This document shows, in pieces, positions 27,048 through 35,382 of a DNA stretch of 61,960 bases. Position 1 is the stretch's first letter; every line of letters starts with the position of its first letter. Location of the stretch: positions 1-61,960 of the forward strand of contig JAHHGR010000020.1 of assembly GCA_019359725.1 (NCBI GenBank). The letters are read 5' to 3'. This stretch comes from Aphanocapsa lilacina HA4352-LM1. Its GTDB lineage: Bacteria > Cyanobacteriota > Cyanobacteriia > Gloeobacterales > Gloeobacteraceae. The position numbers and the translations under genes were made by a program. The notes beneath the pieces were generated by a model that did no database searches, was not told where the DNA came from, and worked only from the letters and a program-made list of their open reading frames with translations.

Positions 27048-27910
27048 AGAAGCAAGCCTTCTTCGCTGCCGATCACAGCCACAAAGGCGTCCTCGAGGCT
27101 CGCTTTGCCGGTGGCGGCGCGCAGTTGCTCCGCGGTGCCTTCTGCGGCAACCGCTCCGTCGGCGATAATCACGATCCGGTCGCACAGGGCGGCGATTTCC
27201 TGCATGATGTGGCTTGAAAACAGCACGCAGCAACCCTCGTCGCGCAACCGGCGCAGGACCTGGCGCAGGGCGCGGGTACTCATCACGTCGAGGCCGTTGG
27301 TGGGCTCGTCGAGCAGCAGGTTGCCGGGGGCATGGACCAGGGCGCGGGCAATGGCGACTTTGAGGCGCTGGCCCTGGTCTGTGACTTTGAGTTGTCCGAG
27401 CACCAGGCGATGCTCGCTGGCCCAAGCACTGACCATCTGCAAAGCTGAGGTGCGTGTCGGGCGGCCGTAGGAGCCTTTGAGGGTTTTGCCGTCGATGGCG
27501 ATCACCTGGGCACCGAGGGAGGTGACCAGAGCCTGCACCCAATCGCGGAAGCTTTGCTCGAAAGCCACCGGGTCGATGCGCTCGAAGACGCGACGAAAAG
27601 TATCGGCGCAGGGAATACCGCCCGGCAGTTCCAGGAACTGCTCCAGCCAGGGAAGCTTGCGGTCGCCGTAATTTTCGATGTCTTCCCAACCCTTGGCCCC
27701 GGCGGTGACGGCGAGAATGGCAATCATCAGGACGTCCGTGAGGTGATGGGCGCGGGTGCGTTCGACGCGTGGGTCAGGGATGTTGCAGAAAAAGCCCTGC
27801 AAGTGTCTGCTCAGAGCAGCAGCGGAGGCGGTGGGCCTGGGAAGAGTTTTGCGGCGCAGGGGGCGGCGGGGTTGGAAGCCTTTGTCGTTCACGGGGATGG
27901 GTCTCAGCAT
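27044..27910 (-). pseudogene. chimeric ORF: ISAs1-family transposase N-part fused to NatA-like ATPase C-part
   Basis: The frame is open for 288 codons but joins two unrelated genes. Residues 1 to about 178 are the N-terminal half of an ISAs1-family (H-repeat) transposase: FFCNIPDPRVERTRAHHLTD, then VIAIDGKTLKGS and a QMVSAWASEHRLVLGQLKV segment. From about 27376 to the stop, 110 residues are the C-terminal half of an ABC ATPase: GQRLKVAIARAL after a lost signature, Walker B LLLDEPTNGLD, H-loop FSSHIMQEI. The Walker A half and the natural start are gone, as is the transposase C-terminus. Neither function can survive. The end keeps the ATGA overlap with the NatB-like gene. Confidence 0.9.
27377..27910 (-). 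mobile_element. ISAs1-family transposase fragment
   Basis: This is the transposase-derived portion of the chimeric frame. It keeps the N-terminal domain and the first catalytic Asp region (AIDGK) and is truncated where the NatA-like sequence begins. I could not locate the element's terminal inverted repeats. The outer boundary upstream of 27910 is uncertain. Confidence 0.75.
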
Positions 27911-28200
27911 AGTAGAGTTCACATCTACACCACCCCAGCACATTTCTCACCAAAATTTAGATGCGCTTTACCCTGCTACTTTATCTGGCGATGGCGCTAC
28001 TTACGATGGCCCCAGCCTGTGGGCCGCTATTTACGGAGTCGAGCATCAGCCCACGGCGACCGGCGGCTATGTCGCGCCCTGGCAGCCTGTGAAGCCTTCC
28101 GATAGGGCGCAGCAGCGCTTTCCTCCCTTGGGGAGAGCCTGCCGCGCAGGGCTATCGCGACGATGGAAAGCATTGTCCCCAGGCCATACAGGAGGAAGTT

Positions 28201-28734
28201 ATGGAGACACCCCGCGAGCCGTTGACTTCGTTGCCCCCCGATCTGGTGGAACGGGGCACGCTGGCCGGTTTGTTCGTGGACCGGCGCAGCGCTGAAGCCG
28301 CCATCGTCGATCTCGACGCGAACGGTTTCAACCTCGACACGCTTGGGGTAGCGCTCGCCGAGCGGCAGGAACAGCGCGAACTGATCAACGCGACCGGTAC
28401 GCAGACGATCGAAGAAGCCGCCGAGGGCGGCAGCGGCGTCCTCGGCACCATCGTCAATCTGGTGAGTCCCCGCGAGCCCGCCCTCGCAGACAAGTTGGTG
28501 GAACTGCTCACAGGTATGGGCATTCCTGAGGCGGAGGCACAACATTTCGAGCAGGGAGTTGCCCGAGGTTCCACCCTGGTCACAGTGCAGGCGCTCGGGG
28601 TTCGCGTCACCGACGCACTGGCCATCTTGAACCGTCACGGTGCGGATGTGGGTTTTGCGGTAAGCTCGGAGGCGCTCTTGCCCTCCAGCAGCAACCCGCC
28701 CGACAGCACCGGGCTTGACCTGGCAGGCGGCTGA
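28201..28734 (+). CDS. general stress protein, YflT/GSP17M-like domain
   Basis: The 177-residue soluble protein begins with a strong AGGAGG six bases before ATG. The pattern LAGLFVDRRSAEAAIVDLDANGF...TLGVALAERQEQRELI and the later GIPEAEAQHFEQGVARGSTLVTVQA are typical of the heat-induced stress protein YflT / general stress protein 17M family, proteins of unknown mechanism induced by stress. It is flanked by the NatAB relic and convergent with the pilin cluster, with an 11-base gap. Confidence 0.75.
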   Translation: METPREPLTSLPPDLVERGTLAGLFVDRRSAEAAIVDLDANGFNLDTLGVALAERQEQRELINATGTQTIEEAAEGGSGVLGTIVNLVSPREPALADKLVELLTGMGIPEAEAQHFEQGVARGSTLVTVQALGVRVTDALAILNRHGADVGFAVSSEALLPSSSNPPDSTGLDLAGG

Positions 28735-28745
28735 AACCTGGCCGC

Positions 28746-29711
28746 TCAGGGATCTTTCACACAGATGGCGTTGGCGGTGCAGACGTTTCGGGCGACGACG
28801 GTGGTCGTAAAGTCGAGGGCGTCGCCCGCATTCTCGCGCAAGTACGTCTGGGCCGTCGAATCGGTGGCAGCCAGATAGCGATCGGCCTGGCTACCTGCGA
28901 GGCTGCCCCGTAGGCTGATTTGCACTGTCTGGGCGCTCAGGTACCTTACCTCGATGCCCTTGTCGGCATCGAGAAAATCGGCGAGGGCGAAACTTGCCCC
29001 ATCGGCCGGCGGCAGGTTGCGCAGGAACACGCCGTCCACCGGCGGAGCAGCGGTAGCATCGAAGGTGGCAAGGTCAAGGAAGCGGATGGAATTTTCTGCC
29101 TGGGCAAATTCGTCGTAGCGGATCGGTACAGGTTCCGATTCCCAGCGCTCGAGGATGCGCGGGCCATTCCAGGCGGAACCGGGCGGCGGGTCGGTGACGT
29201 AGTAGACGATCAGGTTGTAGGCCGGAATCGAATTGGCGGAGCCCCAGGCGGTGAGAGCACCGCCATCGAGGTTGAAAGCGAGCGGTGTTCCCCGGCCCGC
29301 GGCAGAGGCGCGCTCCCCGAGGCGGCCCGTGCCTGCCACTGTGGGCACCCAGAAGGCCAGCAAGATCCGAAAGCCGGGTGAGTCGGCCTGCACCAACCGG
29401 CTTTTGTCAAAATTCGCAGAAGCGAGCGTCGTCTCCTCGGTGGCAAGCGTCGGGCTGACCGGCTCAAGGCGCAAACGATCAGTGGCACTGCTCTCGGGGT
29501 CGGTGTTGTAGATATAGCGGGCCTGGCGCAATTCGTCGGTCATCAACCCGAGGGCGCTGTGCAGATCCATTTGCACGTCGCTCACGGCATTTTCGACCAG
29601 GGCATTTTTGCCGAAGTTAGTGAAAGTATAGGTCACAGCCCCCACCAGCAACAGACCAATCACCGCCGCAATCAACAGTTCGAGCAAGGTCAGGCCGCGG
29701 CGGTTGCGCAT
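28746..29711 (-). CDS. minor pilin, PilW-like
   Basis: The 321-residue prepilin has leader MRNRRG and mature start LTLLELLIAAVIGLLLVGAV with the conserved Glu5, so cleavage by prepilin peptidase after G6 is expected. The size and LMTDELRQARYIYN segment after the helix fit PilW-type minor pilins. It is the last gene of a four-pilin operon; its ATG lies at the end of the FimT-like gene (shared base at 29711). Role: priming or tip of a type IV pilus or pseudopilus. Confidence 0.85.
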   Translation of the reverse strand: MRNRRGLTLLELLIAAVIGLLLVGAVTYTFTNFGKNALVENAVSDVQMDLHSALGLMTDELRQARYIYNTDPESSATDRLRLEPVSPTLATEETTLASANFDKSRLVQADSPGFRILLAFWVPTVAGTGRLGERASAAGRGTPLAFNLDGGALTAWGSANSIPAYNLIVYYVTDPPPGSAWNGPRILERWESEPVPIRYDEFAQAENSIRFLDLATFDATAAPPVDGVFLRNLPPADGASFALADFLDADKGIEVRYLSAQTVQISLRGSLAGSQADRYLAATDSTAQTYLRENAGDALDFTTTVVARNVCTANAICVKDP

Positions 29712-30286
29712 CAGAGCGTTCCCACCGAGACGACGCTGATCTTGCCCAGATAAGTATTCATGATCACCCCCCGGCTCGCGCCGTTGGGGTTGCTCGCGCG
29801 GCTGCGCAGGTAGCCGGGCAGATCTGTGGCTGCTTCGAGGCCAGTATCGAGCTTATCGCCGTCCTGAAGTACAACGGTGCCGATCTGGGAGGGGCTCACC
29901 GTGCCGCGCTCGTCGAAGGTCCAGCGGTAGGGCGGTCCCGGAACGCTGGTGCGGTAGATCCAGATGCGCTGGGGCAAAGGCCGCCAATCGGGTACAGCCG
30001 GACGCTCAGCGCCCCGGTAAAGCGCGTAGTGATCCGGCAGATCGTCAGGATCGGCGTTGCGGTCCGGGTCGTGCAGGGTGAATTCGAACGTGTAGGTCTC
30101 CGACGATTCGAGGGCGCGGGTGCGGGCCTTGCGGGCGGCCAGGGCCAATTCCTGCACGCCGCTGTCGAAGCGGCGCGACTGCAACAGGCCGTAGGCCGAC
30201 ACCGCTCCGAAACTCGCGAGCAAACCGACCAGGGCCATGACGATCACCAGTTCGAGCAGCGTAAAGCCGAGGGCTAGGCGTCTCAC
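29711..30286 (-). CDS. minor pilin, FimT/GspH-like
   Basis: The 191-residue prepilin has leader MRRLALG and mature start FTLLELVIVMALVGLLASFGAVSAYG with Glu5. The following AARKARTRALESSETYTFEF matches the GspH/FimT family. It overlaps the start of the upstream PilV-like gene's end by four bases (30283-30286) and the downstream PilW-like gene by one base. This tight packing argues for translational coupling of the cluster. Confidence 0.87.
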   Translation of the reverse strand: MRRLALGFTLLELVIVMALVGLLASFGAVSAYGLLQSRRFDSGVQELALAARKARTRALESSETYTFEFTLHDPDRNADPDDLPDHYALYRGAERPAVPDWRPLPQRIWIYRTSVPGPPYRWTFDERGTVSPSQIGTVVLQDGDKLDTGLEAATDLPGYLRSRASNPNGASRGVIMNTYLGKISVVSVGTL

Positions 30287-31143
30287 TGGTAGCTCCTGGC
30301 GATATCGGCGCTCAGAACAGCCAGCGGGGCGAGGGGGCTAAATACCGGCGGGGCCTCCGGGTCGTTGGCGGCAGAGCGGGTGTCGGCCACCTCCTCGCTG
30401 CGCGCGGTGATCAAAGGCTGCACCGCCCGGGTGAGCCGGGTCGGGTTGCCGTCGCCGTCCACCGGCAAATCGCCGTCCTTGCCCGCCAGATAGAGGCGCA
30501 CCACCACCCGCACCACCTCCTGCCGGTACCACTGGGGATCGTCCAGGGCGACGGCGGGGGTGGCGGAGCCGGGAGCGTAGCCCCAGAAGACCTGCAACCG
30601 ATAGGTTCTCGGGCCGCGCACCCCCGCCATGGTGAAGCCCGCCGAGCGCGGCGAGTCGGGCGGCTCGCGGTTGATGTCGTACAGATAGAGATCGTCCGCC
30701 CCTTCGCCGCTCGGGTCCGGACTGGTCACTTCGTAACCGTCGGAGTCGAAGGGGTAGTTCTGGGAGGCCGTGAGCGGCAGCGGTCCTGGGGGAACTGGTT
30801 CGGGGTACTTGCAGCCTTCGTACTCGACTTCGCTCAGTACACAGGGCCGCGGTAGCGGCACGAGCCGGTCGCGCATGGCGGTGGGCACCAGGCCGCCCAC
30901 ATTCTGACGGGAGCCCAGCCCACGGTTTTCGAGGGCCGACCAGGAGCGGCGAATTTCTTCGATTTCGAGTTGGGCGAGATTGGTGGCTTCTGCGATCAGT
31001 TCCTGTTGCCTGCGCAGCAGGGCGGCAGCTGAGAGCATCGGGGCGAGCGCCGCCAGAAACAGCGCCAGCAGCACCGTCGCCACCAGCACTTCCACGAGCG
31101 TAAAACCCTGCTGCCCGTGCGGGCGTCTAATTGCACTGCGCAT
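30283..31143 (-). CDS. minor pilin, PilV-like
   Basis: The 286-residue prepilin starts at ATG 31143 (MRSAIRRPHGQQG) with mature segment FTLVEVLVATVLLALFLAALAP and Glu5. LAQLEIEEIRRSWSAL after the helix is typical of PilV/GspI-type minor pilins, though the protein is longer than usual. Its start lies 17 bases inside the large PilX-like gene. The frame continues upstream, but the prepilin leader fixes the start. Confidence 0.85.
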   Translation of the reverse strand: MRSAIRRPHGQQGFTLVEVLVATVLLALFLAALAPMLSAAALLRRQQELIAEATNLAQLEIEEIRRSWSALENRGLGSRQNVGGLVPTAMRDRLVPLPRPCVLSEVEYEGCKYPEPVPPGPLPLTASQNYPFDSDGYEVTSPDPSGEGADDLYLYDINREPPDSPRSAGFTMAGVRGPRTYRLQVFWGYAPGSATPAVALDDPQWYRQEVVRVVVRLYLAGKDGDLPVDGDGNPTRLTRAVQPLITARSEEVADTRSAANDPEAPPVFSPLAPLAVLSADIARSYQ

Positions 31144-33640
31144 TGCGGCAAACCTTACTGGTGAGGGCACCGCCGCTGCTGCTGCCAAACCGGATAGGTT
31201 CAGCGGTGTTGAGGCGGGAAACGTGGCGCAAGGCGGCTCCTCCATTGCGCAACCGGTAGTCGTAATTCAACGCTCCATATTTATAACTTGTTCCCGAAAA
31301 GGGATTGATCTGGTTGGACTTGGCCTCCAGCCGCGCCTTCAAAGCCGCATCGCTCGTCAGTTCACCCAGCCACCCCGTCCCCGGGGCGCTAATCGCCACC
31401 TGCGGCGCCACTGCCCCACCGTTGAGGGTGAAGTTGGTGCCGTTGATGTGTCCGACGATGCGCCTGGCGCTATACAGCAAAGCATCGACGCGCTGGATCT
31501 GGGTGGGACGGACCACAGCGTAAGGATCCGGGGCGTTCGGATCGCGGTGCACCAGGTCCAATATCCAGCTTTTGCGGTCGTATCCGCCTGCAGTGACCAG
31601 AGAAGCGACAGCATCGGCGCTCCAGCCGCTCCGGCCGCTTTGCAACTGGGCAATGACCGCTGCAGCGCGGTCTTGCGCTGCTTCCAGAGAGGCCGAGTCA
31701 TCCGCGAGAGCCAGATTCTCGGCAAAAAAACGCCGGGCACTTTCGACTTTGGCAGGATCGGCGCTGGTGGCAAGGGCCAACAACGTCTCAGGAGGGCCGC
31801 TCTTGCCGTCCGATGGAATGCGGTAGTGCGAGACGGCCACCCGCCAACTGCTTAGCGATCCTTCCCCGCCCGGGATACTCTCCCCCAACAACGCACGGTA
31901 AGCATCGTCGGACAGCCAACTGCGCAGGGCTTTGCGGGTGCCGTCCCAGACCACCGGTCGGACGAGGGCGTCGTAGGCTTCGAGTGTCGTGACCTCACCG
32001 GCGGGGATCACCTGGCCGGCCAGGGTGCGCCACTGGCCGGCCCCTGCCGCTACCAACTCCTCAAGCCGCCCGTTCACCACCCGCAAAGCGGCCGTCTGAC
32101 CTGGGGCGAAGCCGAAGCGCGAGCGGATATGGTGCTCACCGGTCCGATCGCGGTAGAGTCTGGGCGCATCGTCTGCTTCGCGCTCGGTGTAATCGCCCAG
32201 GATGATGCTGCCGCCCGCCGCCAAACGCAAACTGTCTTTGGTGGCGGCAATATCGCTCCGGGCTGCTGCATCCGGGTCGGTGGCGGCGGTGTAGTTGCCG
32301 AAATTCCCTGGTGGGTTGCCGTAGACCAAGTCGCCTGCCACATAGATGTTGCGGGCGCTGTAGATCTGGCCCTGGCCCCGGAGGCAGCCGCGCAGGACCA
32401 CATCGCCTTCGACGAGTACATCCCCCTGCACAAGGAGCGGATTTTTGGCGCTGCGGCAGTAGCCGTTCGCCTCGGAGGGCACCTCCCCAAGCAGCACGGC
32501 CTGGCCCGCCACCACCGGTCCAAGGCGCGCGACCGGCCGGGCGGAATAAGTGCTTCCAAAGGTAATCACCTGCACATTGCCGCTCACCGAGCCCGCGGCG
32601 GTGCGCGCAAGCGCTTCGAGATCGAAGGGTGGAAAATCGTCCAGCCGTCCGTTGCCATCGACATCCGCGCCGCGCAACAAGTAGAACAGCGGTCCAAAGT
32701 ACCGGGTCGTCACCCCGGCAGTCCCACCCGGCCGGTCGGACTCCAGGACAACACCGTTAAGGCGCGTCGCCCGTCCTGATCCGTAATCGAGGTCGCTTTT
32801 GTCGTTGGTGGCAAGCTGGTTGGTGTAGACCATCCCGCGGATGCGCGAAGCAAGGGCATTGTCCGCGGTGTTTCTGCCGCTGTCCTCGAGGATGCCTTCG
32901 CGGTTGCCGTCGCCCCAGGCGGAGGATGGTCCGGCGGCAGTAGCTCCGGTGCTCTCGTCGAAACCCGTATCGGCCAGGGCAGATTTGTCGGCGGCTTTGT
33001 GCTCAAAACCCGGACGCAGATGGGCCAGGGCTCCGACGTTGCCGTGGATCTGCAAGTGACAGAACTGGCAGTTGGGTTCGCGAGTGAGCAGCGCAAATTC
33101 GAAACTCTCGGGTGCTATGCCCTGCAGCGTGCGCGAGACGGTCTGGCTGGTGCCGCGCAGGTAGGCGGTAGCCAGGATCTCCAGATCCTTCGCGGTGCCG
33201 TCCGCCGCCGGCAGCATAAAGATGCGGGCGATCACCTCGGCCGGCGGCTGGCTTGCGGGGCGGATGGCTCCCGGCTCGGCAAACAGCGCCCCCGGATCCG
33301 CCGCCACCTGGGCGTTGCTCACCATTAAGCAGCAAGCCAACCCGGGATTGTCGCGGTTGGCGGCGTAGCGCGAAAGGGGATCGCCTGGGGGCAGCAGCAA
33401 CCGACGAAGCCATTCGGCGCGCGGCAAACCGGCACGCCGGTAATCTTCGAGCAGTTTGCTGCGCACCAGTTCGCTTGCACCTTCGGCCAGGTGGCGCGCT
33501 TCGAGGGCACTGCGGCGGCCGGTGGTGCCGCCGGCGAGCTGGGCTCCCAACAGCAAAGCGGCACTGGCGATTGTGCCGACAATCAGACCAAGGGCCAGAA
33601 CTATCACCAGGGTCACGCCGCGCCGCGAACGCAAATGCAT
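31127..33640 (-). CDS. large PilX-like prepilin with CxxCH (possible haem-binding) motif
   Basis: The 837-residue protein begins MHLRSRRG followed by VTLVIVLALGLIVGTIASAALL, a prepilin-like N-terminus lacking Glu5, as in PilX/GspK. ATG 33640 is chosen because the leader must be near the start; GGAAG lies just upstream. Residues 191-195 form CQFCH, a potential haem c attachment site in the exported part, followed by another His (LQIHG). Around residues 380-440 a bactofilin-like stretch (LLVQGDVLVEGDVVLRG) suggests a beta-helix. It is four times the size of ordinary minor pilins, like the 758-residue protein at 6470-8746. It leads the pilin operon and is preceded by a four-helix membrane protein gene. 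Confidence 0.8.
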   Translation of the reverse strand: MHLRSRRGVTLVIVLALGLIVGTIASAALLLGAQLAGGTTGRRSALEARHLAEGASELVRSKLLEDYRRAGLPRAEWLRRLLLPPGDPLSRYAANRDNPGLACCLMVSNAQVAADPGALFAEPGAIRPASQPPAEVIARIFMLPAADGTAKDLEILATAYLRGTSQTVSRTLQGIAPESFEFALLTREPNCQFCHLQIHGNVGALAHLRPGFEHKAADKSALADTGFDESTGATAAGPSSAWGDGNREGILEDSGRNTADNALASRIRGMVYTNQLATNDKSDLDYGSGRATRLNGVVLESDRPGGTAGVTTRYFGPLFYLLRGADVDGNGRLDDFPPFDLEALARTAAGSVSGNVQVITFGSTYSARPVARLGPVVAGQAVLLGEVPSEANGYCRSAKNPLLVQGDVLVEGDVVLRGCLRGQGQIYSARNIYVAGDLVYGNPPGNFGNYTAATDPDAAARSDIAATKDSLRLAAGGSIILGDYTEREADDAPRLYRDRTGEHHIRSRFGFAPGQTAALRVVNGRLEELVAAGAGQWRTLAGQVIPAGEVTTLEAYDALVRPVVWDGTRKALRSWLSDDAYRALLGESIPGGEGSLSSWRVAVSHYRIPSDGKSGPPETLLALATSADPAKVESARRFFAENLALADDSASLEAAQDRAAAVIAQLQSGRSGWSADAVASLVTAGGYDRKSWILDLVHRDPNAPDPYAVVRPTQIQRVDALLYSARRIVGHINGTNFTLNGGAVAPQVAISAPGTGWLGELTSDAALKARLEAKSNQINPFSGTSYKYGALNYDYRLRNGGAALRHVSRLNTAEPIRFGSSSGGALTSKVCRNAQCN

Positions 33641-33725
33641 GGGGTCTTCCTGGGCTGCGCCCCCATTCAAGTGGCAAGACCCCCGCCATGGCGAGCGTGC
33701 AGCCCTTGCCGCACACCGCCCGACA

Positions 33726-34163
33726 TCAAGGCGGCAGGTACTTCTGAACGACCTGCCAGCCGGTGGCGAGCACCGCAGCGAATCCCACGAGCAACAGGCT
33801 ACCTGCCCCCAGATGCAAAAGCTTTGCCCAACGGCGGCCCTGAAGCATCTGCAGGGCGGTCCAGGCGCAAGTTGACACCAGGGCAACCACGAAAAGCCCA
33901 GAACCCAGATGGGGAGAATGGCCGAGCGATCCGAAGCGGCCCAGGGTACCCACCACACCAATGCCGAGCAGCAGTAAAGTCAGGCTCACCAGGACCACCC
34001 CCGCCCCCAGGTGCAATCGGCGCACCGCCCGTCCGCCGCGCCCTCCAGGGCGCCGGGTCAATACCCACAGGCCACTCGCTGCCAGCACGGCGTACACCGC
34101 AAGCGACAGGCCCATCGACCAGGCCGCAATTTTCCAGAGCCAGAGAAACGAGGGCAGGTGCAT
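33726..34163 (-). CDS. four-helix membrane protein, DUF4079/cytochrome b561-like
   Basis: The 145-residue integral membrane protein has four predicted helices and His residues in repeated contexts: RRLHLGAGVVL and AKLLHLGAGSLLL, plus GHSPHLGSGLF between. This resembles DUF4079-type proteins and the general cytochrome b561 four-helix pattern, where paired His ligate haem b. It is 85 bases upstream of the CxxCH-containing pilin gene on the same strand. Haem binding is inference from the His pattern. Confidence 0.65.
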   Translation of the reverse strand: MHLPSFLWLWKIAAWSMGLSLAVYAVLAASGLWVLTRRPGGRGGRAVRRLHLGAGVVLVSLTLLLLGIGVVGTLGRFGSLGHSPHLGSGLFVVALVSTCAWTALQMLQGRRWAKLLHLGAGSLLLVGFAAVLATGWQVVQKYLPP

Positions 34164-34210
34164 CGATCAAGGGCTCGCACTACGGCGCTATCGTAGCAGC
34201 CGCCCGCCGT

Positions 34211-34795
34211 CTAGAACTCCTGGCGATCCCCGGGTCCCTGTTCGGTGCGGGTGTAGGCCACCGCCGCGTAGGCGGAATCTTCGGGAAGCTGCGACCAGGC
34301 CGCCGGGGCCAGCGACACATCCGCCACCAGCAAACGGCTACCCTCAGCGAGACTGCTGCGCAGCGCCGAGACGATCTGCTCGGGGGCGGCCTGCGACTGT
34401 ACCTGCCAGACGTTGGCCAGCAGCGGCCGCACCTCGAAACCGGCGGCACTGGAGACGCTCGCGGCATCGAGGGGTTTGTCGAAGGCGACGGTCAACAGCC
34501 GGTCGCTGACGTCCTGCTCGACCGCCTCGGTAAAGCGACCGATAAAATCAGCCACTTCCGCCTCCAGCCCCGACCAGGCGACGATCGACTTGGAGACATC
34601 GACCATATAGAACTGCTCGTCCTCCCCAAGGCGCTCCTTGAGTCGGCGCTGCAAATTAAAGGGCAGATCGGAACTATTGAGCAACCAGACGTTCTCCATC
34701 GCGCGCGCCTGGGGCTTAAGCTCGTCGATGAAGCCCACCAGATCCGGATAAGCGCTGAGCGGCTGTTTGAGTTCGTAGGCAAATAAATACAGCAT
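34211..34795 (-). CDS. tandem SinR/Cas2-like ferredoxin-fold protein
   Basis: The 194-residue protein has an N-terminal half starting LYLFAYELKQPLSAYPDLVGF with VWLLNSS and ending QFYMVDVSKSIVAW. It follows the layout of SinR-like/Cas2-like domains (YDLxxP...TWLV...LLVxxV...AW). The second half repeats the layout in diverged form (LLTVAFDKPLD..., NVWQVQS..., RLLVADVSLAPAAW). So it is probably a duplicated ferredoxin-like domain. Nuclease residues are not obvious and there is no CRISPR array nearby. Function unknown; relation to Cas2 is by fold pattern only. Confidence 0.55.
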   Translation of the reverse strand: MLYLFAYELKQPLSAYPDLVGFIDELKPQARAMENVWLLNSSDLPFNLQRRLKERLGEDEQFYMVDVSKSIVAWSGLEAEVADFIGRFTEAVEQDVSDRLLTVAFDKPLDAASVSSAAGFEVRPLLANVWQVQSQAAPEQIVSALRSSLAEGSRLLVADVSLAPAAWSQLPEDSAYAAVAYTRTEQGPGDRQEF

Positions 34796-35142
34796 GATCC
34801 CTCCGGCATTCTGCGCGATACTCCATCGGAATCATCGTAAGCAGTTGCCTGCCCTCGCTCATCCTCACAAAGGCAGACCCCCCATTGGCCCTTCCCGACT
34901 TGCGCTTCTCCACAAAGGTAGACACACACCGATTCATCCAGCTGCTACAATGCCGCTGCGCTCAAGCGCAATGACTTGTTCGGCCTCGGCCCTGGGGGTA
35001 CTTTCTTCAGTCGGGCATCATGCCTAGGTATCGCCCGATAGAGACCTGAAGTTCATGGAGTTGATTCTCATTGGCCTGGCCCTCGTCATTCTCGCCCTCG
35101 CCGACCGGCCCCGCACCCACAGCCGTCGCCCCAACAACGCCG
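34796..35142. other. intergenic region with a possible 35-aa single-span ORF
   Basis: Between the SinR-like gene and the DUF2949-like gene. The only coding candidate is plus-strand 35055-35162 (MELILIGLALVILALADRP..., 35 residues), which is hydrophobic at its N-terminus and overlaps the next gene by 20 bases. It lacks a clear ribosome site, so I leave it unassigned. The rest shows no feature. Confidence 0.4.
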
Positions 35143-35313
35143 ATGGAAACGCCCGCAGTTGAAACCTATTTGCTCACCAATCGGCTTTTGACCGAGCCGC
35201 AACTGGTGCGCGCCCGCGAACTGGTGCAACTGTGGCAGGGCAGCCTCCCCATCGTGCTCTGGAAATTGGGCCTCATCGACCTCAACACTTTTGCCATCCT
35301 ACTCGAACTCTAG
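35143..35313 (+). CDS. small DUF2949-like protein (56 aa)
   Basis: The 56-residue protein contains SLPIVLWKLGLIDLNTFAILL, which resembles the cyanobacterial DUF2949 signature (LPMxLWQYGLxTLxQL). The preceding helix LLTEPQLVRARELVQLWQG also fits. The function of the family is unknown. The start at 35143 is the only Met that leaves the full domain; a longer upstream frame is Pro-rich and unlikely. It is followed 26 bases later by a strong hairpin. Confidence 0.65.
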   Translation: METPAVETYLLTNRLLTEPQLVRARELVQLWQGSLPIVLWKLGLIDLNTFAILLEL

Positions 35314-35339
35314 CGGCAGCTGCGTCGGGCAATACCAGC

Positions 35340-35370
35340 CGGCCCCGGTGCGTCAGGCGCACCGGGGCCG
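35340..35370. terminator. bidirectional hairpin between DUF2949-like gene and lgt
   Basis: A perfect 13-bp GC-rich stem (35340-35352 with 35358-35370) has a five-base loop and lies between convergent genes. No long T-run follows on either strand; CTCATTT comes next on plus. It is probably a shared terminator. Confidence 0.65.
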
Positions 35371-35382
35371 CTCATTTGAGGC

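Noticed and set aside
27961..28092. 43-codon signal-peptide-like ORF (MRFTLLLYLAMALLTMAPAC...) and an overlapping protein-like frame
   Set aside because: No ribosome site, the two frames disagree and there is no recognisable mature domain; may be a relic of a gene lost on ISAs1 insertion, but unsupported.
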